NCBI RefSeq assembly: GCF_024227715.1
Contig: NZ_CP100452.1
Coordinates: 1-64,000, forward strand
DNA length: 64,000 nt
From: Halomarina litorea
GTDB taxonomy: Archaea; Halobacteriota; Halobacteria; Halobacteriales; Haloarculaceae
Direction: 5' to 3'
Shown: one piece after another, positions 52,299 to 60,177 of the stretch
Layout of the letters: the number at the start of each line of letters is the position of its first letter
Numbering within the stretch: position 1 is the first letter of the stretch
Position numbers and translations under genes: made by a program
The notes under the pieces: model-generated
The model's input: the letters and a program-made list of their open reading frames with translations, nothing else
What the model was told of the DNA's origin: nothing
The model's database searches: none

Positions 52299-52323
52299 GT
52301 GACACACACTAAGGGTGTGTCAC
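52299..52323. terminator. Perfect 9-bp inverted repeat between glmS and rdfA
   Basis: GTGACACAC (52299-52307) and GTGTGTCAC (52315-52323) with a 7-nt loop. It lies 57 bp behind glmS copy 2 and 89 bp before rdfA, both on the minus strand. It can be a terminator hairpin for glmS or an operator of rdfA; no T-run follows, so the operator reading is as good. Confidence 0.4.
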
Positions 52324-52379
52324 GAGCGGATGTGTGGTGGAGAAGCTTCCCCCGCGTGGGCCGCCCACCGTCTCGCGAC

Positions 52380-54197
52380 TTACTCGACGGTGACGCTCTT
52401 CGCGAGGTTGCGCGGCTTGTCGATGGGCCGTCCGAGCAGGTCCGCGGCGTGGTACGAGACGAGCTGGAGCTGGACGTTCGCGAGGATGCCGCCCACCTCG
52501 GGGTGGCTCTCGGGGATGGTGAGCACGTAGTCGGCGAAGCCCACCTTGTCGGCCTTCGAGGGGGGTGCGACGACGATGACGGGCGCGTCGCGCGCCTGTA
52601 CCTCCTTCAGGTTGCCGATGGTCTTCGTCTCGTCCTCGCCCGTCAGCACGCCGAAGACGGGCGTCTCGTCCGTCACGAGCGCGAGCGGGCCGTGTTTCAG
52701 TTCGCTGGCGGCGAACCCCTCGGCGTGTTCGTACGTGATCTCCTTGAACTTCAGCGCCCCCTCCAGCGCGACGGGGTAGGCCGCCCGGCGTCCGATGAAG
52801 AAGTACGCGTCACACCCGTAGAGCGCCTCTGCGACCTCGCGGGCGGGCGACTCGTCGAGGATGCGCTGGACGTCGCCGGGGAGGTCCGAGAGAGCGTCGA
52901 GCAGCGCGCGGGTGTCGGCACTCGCCACGCCGGTGACGTCCTCGGCGACCCGTTCGGCGACCAGCGACAGCGTGGCGACCTGCGAGGAGAACGTCTTGGT
53001 GGCCGCGACGCCGATCTCGGGACCGGCACGGATGAACAGCGAGTCGTCGCACTCCCGGGTCACCGACGATCCGACGACGTTCGTCACCGCGAGGGTGCGC
53101 GCGCCGCCGTCGCGGGCCCGCCGGACGGCGTTCATCGTGTCGGCGGTCTCGCCGCTCTGGGTGACCGCGACGACGAGGGTGTCCGCGGACATGGGCGGCG
53201 GGGAGTCGGCGTACTCGCCGGCCATGTAGGCGTTGGCCGTGACGCCACGCCCCGAGAGCATCGACGCCGCGTACATCGCCGCGTGGTGGGAGGTGCCCAT
53301 CGCGACGAACTGCACCTGCTCGACGTCCGCGAAGGCGCCGGGAGGGAACTCCTCCAGGGTCACCGTACCGGCGAGCGACTCGACGCGCCCCTGGAGGGTC
53401 TGGCGCAGGGACGCGGGCTGTTCGTGTATCTCCTTCAGCATGTAGTGGGGGTAGCCGGACTTGCCCGCGGCCTCCGGCTCCCAGTCGACCGTCTCGACGG
53501 GGCGAGCCAGCGGGACGCCGGAGCAGTCCGTGACCGTGTAGCCGTCGGGCCGGACGACGACGATGTCGCCGTCCTCGAGATAGACGACCTCGTCGGTGAA
53601 CTCACGGAAGGCGGGGACGTCGCTGGCGAGGAAGTACCGTCCCTCGGCCTGCCCGAGGACGAGCGGCGACCCCTGTCGGGCCGCGTAGACGACCTCCGTC
53701 TCGTCGACGAGACACGCGATGGCGTAGCTCCCCTCGAGGCGGGAGACGGCCGCGCGGAACGCGCTCTCGGGGTTCTCGTGGCGCTCCAGTTCGGCCTCGA
53801 TGAGGTGCGGGACGACCTCCGTGTCGGTCTCGCTGTGGAACTCGTGGCCCGTGGCGCTGAGTTCCTCGCGGAGCGTCTCGTAGTTCTCGATGATGCCGTT
53901 GTGGACGACGGCCACCCGTCCGGTGCAGTCGGTGTGCGGGTGGGCGTTCTCGTCCGTCGGCGGGCCGTGCGTCGACCACCGGGTGTGGCCGATGCCGATG
54001 GTGCCGGTGGGCCGTTCGGTGCCGAGCGCCTCGCGGAGGCGTTCGAGTTCGCCCTCGCGTTTGACGACCCGGAGGCCGCGTCCGTTCTTGACCGCGATGC
54101 CGGCCGAGTCGTACCCCCGGTACTCGAGGTTCGCCAGTCCGGTGAGGAGGCCGCCGACGGCGTCGTCGGTACCGACGTACGCGGTGATGCCGCACAT
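52380..54197 (-). CDS. glmS: Glutamine-fructose-6-phosphate aminotransferase (copy 2)
   Basis: A second 605-residue GlmS with Cys2 (MCGITAYVG), GHTRWSTHGPPTDENAHPH, VVHNGIIENY, the SIS motifs MGTSHHAAMY and TQSGETADT, and the terminal KPRNLAKSVTVE. Same length as copy 1 but clearly diverged in the middle of each domain, so it is an old paralogue rather than a recent duplicate. It is preceded by a leader cistron and a TAACAAAG box, unlike copy 1, so it seems to belong to the glycan regulon. Confidence 0.95.
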   Translation of the reverse strand: MCGITAYVGTDDAVGGLLTGLANLEYRGYDSAGIAVKNGRGLRVVKREGELERLREALGTERPTGTIGIGHTRWSTHGPPTDENAHPHTDCTGRVAVVHNGIIENYETLREELSATGHEFHSETDTEVVPHLIEAELERHENPESAFRAAVSRLEGSYAIACLVDETEVVYAARQGSPLVLGQAEGRYFLASDVPAFREFTDEVVYLEDGDIVVVRPDGYTVTDCSGVPLARPVETVDWEPEAAGKSGYPHYMLKEIHEQPASLRQTLQGRVESLAGTVTLEEFPPGAFADVEQVQFVAMGTSHHAAMYAASMLSGRGVTANAYMAGEYADSPPPMSADTLVVAVTQSGETADTMNAVRRARDGGARTLAVTNVVGSSVTRECDDSLFIRAGPEIGVAATKTFSSQVATLSLVAERVAEDVTGVASADTRALLDALSDLPGDVQRILDESPAREVAEALYGCDAYFFIGRRAAYPVALEGALKFKEITYEHAEGFAASELKHGPLALVTDETPVFGVLTGEDETKTIGNLKEVQARDAPVIVVAPPSKADKVGFADYVLTIPESHPEVGGILANVQLQLVSYHAADLLGRPIDKPRNLAKSVTVE

Positions 54198-54286
54198 CAG
54201 TTGCCTCCCCCGTGCCCGTCACGTGTGCCGTCCGTGGTGTCGTGGGAGTCGACACCCCGTCCAATCGTCGTGTCCCGAGGGAACAT
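54197..54286 (-). CDS. 29-residue leader cistron of glmS copy 2
   Basis: Begins MFPRDTTIGRGVDSHD, Asp/Gly/Thr-rich, and stops with TGA sharing a base with the glmS ATG (TGATG). A GGGAGG lies 6 nt before the glmS start, inside the leader. Confidence 0.5.
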   Translation of the reverse strand: MFPRDTTIGRGVDSHDTTDGTRDGHGGGN

Positions 54287-54318
54287 GGTCAGTCGGAGGT
54301 ACAGACAGTCTCCTCTGC

Positions 54319-54326
54319 CTTTGTTA
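54319..54326 (-). promoter_or_regulatory. TAACAAAG promoter box of glmS copy 2
   Basis: CGCTAACAAAGGC, 40 nt before the leader ATG at 54286. Copy 1 of glmS has a different promoter. Confidence 0.6.
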
Positions 54327-54440
54327 GCGACGTGTTGAATCGGCGATGGGAACTGTCAGTACCTCACTAACCGGCCCTTCGACCGCACGGCTGGTCGGCG
54401 GTGAGAACGGAGACGGCACCGAGAGAGGAAGAGGGGGTGT

Positions 54441-55067
54441 TCAGGACGCGCTCTCGCCCGCCGAGAGACGTGCGCGCAGGGCGAGGAACGAGTCGAACAG
54501 GTCGTAGTCGTCCCCGGTGTGGACCTGGTCGCCGGCGACGAACAGCAGCGCCAGCGTGCTCACCAGCGCCCACCCCAGCGCGGGGACGGCGGCGAGCGGG
54601 CCCAGTCCGAGGACGCCCGCCGGAACGACCACGCCGACTGCGAGTGCGACGGCGAGGCTCCGAGCGGAGACGTCGGTCGTCTCGTCGCTGTCGGGAGTCA
54701 GGTAAGGACCCAGTTCGGCCGCGGCCTCGCGCAGGGCGATGGTGCCGCGGTGTTTGTCGAACTCGACGATACCAGCGTCGTCCATCTTCGGGAGGTGACA
54801 CTGGTAGAGGCCAATGTACACGCGCTTGCGCTGGGAGGACGACAGCGCGGCGACCTCGATTTCGTTCTCGAGGGCGGCGATGTGCTCGGCGAGTTCGCCG
54901 ATGTTGGCGGAGCCGTCGTGGTTCCAGAGGTACTGGAGGATGTCGCGTCGACGACGGTTCTTCAATATCTCGAAGACCGTATCGAGCGACAGGTCGGCCG
55001 ACGCGCCCTGTGGCTCGTCGGACCCCGCCGCTACCGCGTTCGGCGTCTCGATTTCGGATGTGCTCAT
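54441..55067 (-). CDS. DUF7344 winged-helix membrane regulator
   Basis: A 208-residue DUF7344 protein, closest to the one at 4.7 kb: FEILKNRRRRDILQYLWNHDGSANIGELAEHIAALENEIEVAALSSSQRKRVYIGLYQCHLPKMDDAGIVEFDKHRG. Two membrane helices follow (about 140-185) and an acidic C-terminus. A possible nine-residue GTG leader (MRPATGGKQ, 55093-55064) ends at its ATG. It lies between glmS and the epimerase gene on the same strand. Confidence 0.78.
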   Translation of the reverse strand: MSTSEIETPNAVAAGSDEPQGASADLSLDTVFEILKNRRRRDILQYLWNHDGSANIGELAEHIAALENEIEVAALSSSQRKRVYIGLYQCHLPKMDDAGIVEFDKHRGTIALREAAAELGPYLTPDSDETTDVSARSLAVALAVGVVVPAGVLGLGPLAAVPALGWALVSTLALLFVAGDQVHTGDDYDLFDSFLALRARLSAGESAS

Positions 55068-55479
55068 TGTTTACCACCTGTGGCTGGCCGCACCGTCGGG
55101 TCGGACGTCGACGGACTCGCGACCCGTCACGGACCGTTATACAGGACGTATCAGCGGGTTACGCGCCGCGATACGGCTGCTCACCAGTGCATCCCCACGA
55201 TGCTGCGTCAGCTGTAGCTATGTATATCGTGAATAGCTTAATAAGTAACTGATTTATGCAGAGTTTGCAACCGGCCCCGCGCCGGTTGCAGATTCTGCGA
55301 AAGATATGCAGTCAGTGCGAGATATGGCAGCGGCTTTCAGGGATATTAACCGGTTAAAAACCACTGTACAGGGGTCGATAGTCACGGTATCGGAGGTCTA
55401 TCCCGGCGGGTCGTGACGCTCAAAGTCACGTTCATGGGTCGGGTAAATTACGAGATACTGCCTCCCGTGGTATGTGGTC
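55068..55479. other. 412-bp intergenic region with hairpin and palindrome
   Basis: AT-rich DNA between the DUF7344 gene and the epimerase gene. It holds a large inverted repeat: a perfect 10-bp stem TGCAACCGGC/GCCGGTTGCA (55266-55275, 55281-55290; 5-nt loop) extended outward by GCAGA/TCTGC (55258-55262, 55294-55298). Then follows a 12-bp palindrome TTAACCGGTTAA (55346-55357). The structures may end the epimerase transcript, encode a small RNA or bind a regulator. TATAACGG near 55134-55141 is a possible promoter of the DUF7344 gene. Confidence 0.55.
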
Positions 55480-56385
55480 TCACGCGACGAGGTCAGTCAA
55501 TCCAGCCGTTAACCCGACCGTCGGGGCGTATCCGAGGCGGTCTCTCGCCTTCGAGATGTCCGCCCGACTGGCGGTGACGTCGTCCGTACCGTCGGACACG
55601 CTGAGGAGGTCGCCGGGCGCACCCGTCAGGTCGCAGACGAGGCGCGCGAGGTCGAGGAGCGTCGTGCTCCGCCCGGTGCCGACGTTGAACGCCTCACCGA
55701 CGGCGTCGGTGGTCGCCGCCAGTAGCGTCGCCGCGACCACGTCGCTGACGTGGACGAAGTCGCGGACCTGCGACCCGTCGCCCGCCACGGTCAGCGGCTG
55801 GCCGGCGCAGGCCTGTTCGAGGAACGTCGTGATGACGCTGCTGTACTCGGCACACGCCTGCCGCGGGCCGTAGACGTTGAAGTAGCGCAGCACGACCGTC
55901 TCCAGACCGTAGCGCTCGTAGTACCGCCGGGCCGCGCAGTCGACGGCGCACTTCTCGGCCCCGTAGGCCGACAGCGGCGAGAGGGGGGCCTCCTCGCAGA
56001 CCGGGAGAGCCTCCGGGTCGCCGTACACCGCGGTGCTGGAGGCGACGACGACGCGGGCGTCCTCCTCGCGGGCGCGCTCGAACAGATCCAGCGTCGCCCG
56101 GTCGAGGGCGCACGGCCCGTCGGCGGGGGTGTCGGCGGCCCCGCTGGCCGCGAGGTGGAACACCACGTCGACGCCGCCCATCGCGCGAGCGAGGGTGTCG
56201 CCGTCACAGAGGCTCCCCTCGATGAACGTCGCGTCCGGGTGGAGGTACTCGCGTCGTCCCCGGGAGAGGTCGTCGACCACGCGCACCTCGCAGTCCGCGG
56301 CGAGCGCCTCGACCAGGTGGCTCCCGATGAACCCGGCGCCGCCGGTGACGAGCACCGTCCGTCCCCGGAGAGCAGCGGTTCCCAT
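55480..56385 (-). CDS. UDP-glucose 4-epimerase-family enzyme
   Basis: A 301-residue extended short-chain dehydrogenase/reductase. TVLVTGGAGFIGSHLVEAL is the NAD site, SSTAVYG and YGAEK supply the catalytic Ser, Tyr and Lys, and RYFNVYGPRQ and RDFVHVSDVV are typical of the GalE/WbpP group. It interconverts UDP-hexoses (or makes a uronate epimer). A TAACAAAG box 36 nt upstream indicates a leaderless start at 56385. Confidence 0.9.
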   Translation of the reverse strand: MGTAALRGRTVLVTGGAGFIGSHLVEALAADCEVRVVDDLSRGRREYLHPDATFIEGSLCDGDTLARAMGGVDVVFHLAASGAADTPADGPCALDRATLDLFERAREEDARVVVASSTAVYGDPEALPVCEEAPLSPLSAYGAEKCAVDCAARRYYERYGLETVVLRYFNVYGPRQACAEYSSVITTFLEQACAGQPLTVAGDGSQVRDFVHVSDVVAATLLAATTDAVGEAFNVGTGRSTTLLDLARLVCDLTGAPGDLLSVSDGTDDVTASRADISKARDRLGYAPTVGLTAGLTDLVA

Positions 56386-56413
56386 GCTGTCGTCCCTAGA
56401 GCGATACTGGAGG

Positions 56414-56421
56414 CTTTGTTA
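56414..56421 (-). promoter_or_regulatory. TAACAAAG promoter box of the epimerase
   Basis: CATAACAAAGCCTCC, 36 nt before ATG 56385. Confidence 0.6.
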
Positions 56422-56540
56422 TGTGTCTACTACTCGTGAGGTTCGTGCGACAGGACGCCCGCCGGAAGGCCGGGGGCGAGCGGCGACGACGACCCGCGCA
56501 GCACAGGAGGGACCGCCCCTGACCCGAATTAGGACGGTTA

Positions 56541-56548
56541 TTACAACA
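56541..56548 (+). promoter_or_regulatory. TTACAACA promoter box
   Basis: TATTACAACAG, 32 nt before ATG 56573, which supports this start over longer in-frame ones. Confidence 0.45.
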
Positions 56549-56572
56549 GTCCTGTGGGACCGAACGAGGAGC

Positions 56573-57766
56573 ATGCAACCCTCGACGCAGGCGGCGGACG
56601 CGACCCGCGATGCGGACGGTTCCCTTCGGTTCCGTCACGAACGCATCGACGACAACCCGCCGTCGGGCCAGCTCAGCCAGTGTCTCACGACCGACCTGAC
56701 GGGCAACGGCCGCCCCGACATCATCGTGACGACGCTCGGTGCCCGACCCGAGTTCTCCGTCGCCGGCAAGAGCATCAAGCCCCGCAGCATGCCGTGGTTC
56801 AACCGCCTCTACGCCCAACTCGAGACCAACGTCTTCTGGTACGAGAACCCCGGCTGGGAGCGCCACACCCTCGCCAGCGAGAAGAACCTCCACCTCAGCA
56901 TCGGTGCCGACCTCTACGACCTCGACGGCGACGGCCGACTCGACCTCATCGCCGGCCAGAGCTACCAGGCCAACGATATCTACTGGTTCCGCCAGCCCGA
57001 GGACCCCCGCGACCCGTGGGAGAAACACGTCGTCTCCAGTCGCTTTCAGAAGTACCACGACCTGACGATGGGCGACGTGGACAACGACGGCGAACCCGAA
57101 CTCGTCGGCCTCTCGCAGGAGGCCGAGACGGTGTTCTACTACGACCTGCCCGCGGACCCGACGGTCCAGCCGTGGCCCGACGAGCACTGTCACGTCATCG
57201 ACGAGGGCATCTCGCTAGAGGGGATGTGGGTCGGCGACGTCGACGGCGACGGCCTGAACGAACTCGTCGCCGGGCCGCACATCTACCGCCTGCGCGACGG
57301 CGAGTGGGACCGCGAGGACATCGCGAGCGGGTGGGACTACACCCGCGTGGCGGTGGCCGACATCGACGGCGACGACGAACCCGAGATCGTCCTCAGCGAG
57401 GGTGACTCGCCGCTGTTCGGCACCCACCTCGGTCGCGTCGCGTGGTTCGACGGACCCGACTGGAAGATGCACCTCCTGCAGGACGACCTCTACTGCCCGC
57501 ACAGCCTCCAGACCGCCGACTTCACGGGCGACGGTACGCTCGACATCTACGTCGGCGAGATGGGCCACCGCGACAACGACAGCCCCCGCGGGTTCGTCCA
57601 CGTCAATCAGGGCGACGGCACCTTCGAGCAGTACTGCATCTCCGAGGGCATCGGCGTCCACGAGGCCAAGGCCGTGGACATGAACGACGACGGGCGGACG
57701 GACATCGTCTCGAAGTCCTACGGTCCCGCCCACCACGTCGACGTCTGGTACAACGGCTCGTACTGA
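56573..57766 (+). CDS. FG-GAP/VCBS beta-propeller protein
   Basis: A 397-residue protein with repeated calcium-binding-like motifs DLTGNGRPDIIV, DLDGDGRLDLIAG, DVDNDGEPELVG, DVDGDGLNELVAG, DIDGDDEPEIVLS, DFTGDGTLDIYVG and DMNDDGRTDIVS, seven in all, fitting a seven-bladed propeller of the integrin-alpha/VCBS type. Such proteins usually sit outside the cell, yet no signal peptide or Tat motif is present from the chosen start. Longer in-frame starts give no signal either. It may be a lyase-associated or intracellular protein. Confidence 0.82.
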   Translation: MQPSTQAADATRDADGSLRFRHERIDDNPPSGQLSQCLTTDLTGNGRPDIIVTTLGARPEFSVAGKSIKPRSMPWFNRLYAQLETNVFWYENPGWERHTLASEKNLHLSIGADLYDLDGDGRLDLIAGQSYQANDIYWFRQPEDPRDPWEKHVVSSRFQKYHDLTMGDVDNDGEPELVGLSQEAETVFYYDLPADPTVQPWPDEHCHVIDEGISLEGMWVGDVDGDGLNELVAGPHIYRLRDGEWDREDIASGWDYTRVAVADIDGDDEPEIVLSEGDSPLFGTHLGRVAWFDGPDWKMHLLQDDLYCPHSLQTADFTGDGTLDIYVGEMGHRDNDSPRGFVHVNQGDGTFEQYCISEGIGVHEAKAVDMNDDGRTDIVSKSYGPAHHVDVWYNGSY

Positions 57767-57821
57767 CCCCGCATCCCCCGCACCACAACCGTTACGCCCT
57801 CGGTGGCCGACCGGTCGTCCA

Positions 57822-59168
57822 ATGAGCGTACCCCGCGGGGCGACGGTCCCGGGCGAGGCCGGCGGCGGCGACCCGGTCGCCCCCCGCGGGGCACTCGCCA
57901 TCGTCGTCGCCATCGTCTTCGTCGACCTGCTGGGGTTCGGCATCGTCATCCCCATCCTCCCGTTCTACGTCCGCAGTTTCGCCGTCAGCGACGTGTTCAT
58001 CGGCCTGCTGGCGGCCTCCTACTCGGTCATGCAGTTCCTCTCCGCGCCGTACCTCGGGCGCCTCTCGGACAGTCGGGGGCGCCGTCCCGTCCTCGTCCTC
58101 TCGCTGGCGGGCAACACCGCGGCGTGGGCCGTCTTCGGCCTCGCGGGCGAACTGGGCGACTCGTTCGGGCTGGGCGTCGGCGTCGGAACCCTCTTCGCGG
58201 CGCGGATGCTCGCGGGCGCGATGGGCGGGAACATCGCCACCGCGCAGGCGTACATCGCCGACGTGACGCCCCGCGAACGCCGGGCGGGCGCGCTCGGCCT
58301 CATCGGCGCGTCGTTCTCGCTGGGGTTCATCTTCGGCCCGGCGCTGGGCGGTCTGCTCGCGAGCGACCCCACCGTGGCCGTCGCGAGCGACATCCTCCCT
58401 GCAGTCGTCCCCGCCAACCGCTTCTCGCTGCCGAGTTTTGGGGCGGCGTTTCTCAGCCTGCTCGCACTCCTCGGCGCGTTGTTCTTCCTGCCCGAACCCG
58501 ACCGGACGCGGACGAGTCGGCGCACGACCCTCGTGGGCCAGTTCCGCGAGGCGCTGGCCGACGACGACCTGCGGGGACTGGTCGTCGCCTTCTTCCTCGT
58601 CTCGGTGGCCTTCTCGGGCATCCAGGTCATGTTCATCCCCTTCGCGGCGGACGTCTACGGCTACGACGCGGCGCAGACGGCGCTCTTGCTCACGTACATC
58701 GGCGTCCTCGGCGTCGTCAACCAGGGCGTCCTCGTCGGCCGTCTCGCCCGGCGCTACGACGAGGCGTTGCTGGCCATCGTCGGCGCGAGCGTCCTCGTCG
58801 TCGCCCTCGGGAGCCTCCCGTTCTCCCCGAACCTGGGGAGCGTCCTGCCCGCGCTCGCAGGCCTCGAGGGAGCGGTGGTGGCGCTGCTGGGCGTGCTGGC
58901 GCTGCTCTCGTTCGGCAACAGCCTCCTGACCGTCTCGCTGACCACGCTCGTCTCGAAGCGCGCCAGCGCGGAGGGACAGGGCACCGCCTTCGGCGTCACG
59001 CAGGGCGCGGGGAGCCTCGGACGGACCGTCGGCCCGCCCGCGATGGCCGCGCTGTACGCGCTGGCGGCCTACTGGTCGCCGTTCGTCGCCGGTGCGCTCC
59101 TCGTCGTCCCCATCGTCGCCCTGCTCGTCGGCGGCGCGCGGGCACGGGGACTCCTTGACCCGACCTGA
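57822..59168 (+). CDS. MFS transporter (TetA-like)
   Basis: A 448-residue major facilitator with twelve predicted helices. AIVFVDLLGFGIVIPILPFYVRSF in helix 1 and GRLSDSRGRRPVLVLS in loop 2-3 are the drug-proton antiporter motifs; GASFSLGFIFGPALGG is the antiporter motif C in helix 5. It probably exports a small molecule. It follows the FG-GAP gene by 55 bp and may be transcribed with it. Confidence 0.9.
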   Translation: MSVPRGATVPGEAGGGDPVAPRGALAIVVAIVFVDLLGFGIVIPILPFYVRSFAVSDVFIGLLAASYSVMQFLSAPYLGRLSDSRGRRPVLVLSLAGNTAAWAVFGLAGELGDSFGLGVGVGTLFAARMLAGAMGGNIATAQAYIADVTPRERRAGALGLIGASFSLGFIFGPALGGLLASDPTVAVASDILPAVVPANRFSLPSFGAAFLSLLALLGALFFLPEPDRTRTSRRTTLVGQFREALADDDLRGLVVAFFLVSVAFSGIQVMFIPFAADVYGYDAAQTALLLTYIGVLGVVNQGVLVGRLARRYDEALLAIVGASVLVVALGSLPFSPNLGSVLPALAGLEGAVVALLGVLALLSFGNSLLTVSLTTLVSKRASAEGQGTAFGVTQGAGSLGRTVGPPAMAALYALAAYWSPFVAGALLVVPIVALLVGGARARGLLDPT

Positions 59169-59397
59169 CCCGGCTGATTCGCGGGTCGGTCGTGTACAGC
59201 GGGTGCACGACTGCACAGTACTTACGATCATCTGTCACGTCTTCCCCCTGCGGTGGTCGCCGCAGTGTCGGAGTCACGGGCGAGAGATGTGTGGACGGGT
59301 GGTCACCACGGCGGGTGCGTGTGTGTCAGAGGCGCACGACCGGGCGACCGAGTACGGGCCGCAGAAGAGAGAGGGGACGCCCCCATCGAGGGCGGAG

Positions 59398-59727
59398 TCA
59401 GAGGTAGCCGAGGAAGAAGGCCACCGCCGCGCCGGCGGCGAGGAAGCCGCCGTACAGCAGGAGGTTCATCCGGATGAGCGAGAGCGCCGCGCCGAGGCTG
59501 TCGTCGCGCGTGACGTTCGCCCCGCTATTCGCCGAGACGCGGCGGTGGAGGACGACGTGGGCGGCGACGTACGCGACGGCCACCAGCGCGAAGACGCCGA
59601 GCGTTCCGAGGACGACGGTCCCCATCTCGAGGACGACGCCCACGACCAGCGCGATGACCGCCACCGCGAACGCGGCGTTCATGCCGACGGTCAACCGGCG
59701 GGCGGTCGCGATGTCCGAGTTCGACAT
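59398..59727 (-). CDS. Small four-helix membrane protein
   Basis: A 109-residue protein with about three or four membrane helices (LTVGMNAAFAVAVIALVVGVV, TLGVFALVAVAYVAAHVVL, NLLLYGGFLAAGAAVAFFLGYL). No family recognised. GTTATGTTCGG lies about 30 nt upstream of ATG 59727, suggesting a leaderless start. The 229 bp upstream of the MFS gene end hold nothing else. Confidence 0.62.
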   Translation of the reverse strand: MSNSDIATARRLTVGMNAAFAVAVIALVVGVVLEMGTVVLGTLGVFALVAVAYVAAHVVLHRRVSANSGANVTRDDSLGAALSLIRMNLLLYGGFLAAGAAVAFFLGYL

Positions 59728-60009
59728 ACCTGAGCGTGGCAGAACGCCGAACATAACGGTTTTCGTTCGCGTGTGGCCGTGGGACGCGCTGTCGAACCGC
59801 TGGCTCGCGCGAGTGAGGACACCGCCGCGAACGGAGGTTGGAGCGCCCACGGACGAAGGGTCGGGGGCCCGCGGCAGGTCGAAGGAGGTGGCCGGGGGAT
59901 CCGAAGCGGGGGCCACCGGGAGGGCCGAAGGGGGACGGATGACAGCGAGTGACTCTATCACACGGAGTGTCATAATCGCGCCGGAGCGTCAAACGGACGT
60001 TTCAGTCAC

Positions 60010-60177
60010 TCAGCGCCACTCGTCGGTGTCGACGAGGCAGTCGTCGGAGACGGTGAGCCAGCGCGAGGCCAGCGCCAGCCCCGTCGCGTCCGACTCGCAG
60101 ATGGTGATGAGGGAGGGGTCGTCGGGGTCTTCCATCTGGACGAGGCCCGCCGGGACCAGGAGGTGTTCGGCGCTCAT
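60010..60177 (-). CDS. 55-residue hypothetical protein
   Basis: A small acidic protein MSAEHLLVPAGLVQMEDPDD... ending RWLTVSDDCLVDTDEWR. The hydrophobic pattern fits a small beta-rich domain. It overlaps the preceding gene as ATGA, so the two are coupled. No family recognised. Confidence 0.6.
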   Translation of the reverse strand: MSAEHLLVPAGLVQMEDPDDPSLITICESDATGLALASRWLTVSDDCLVDTDEWR

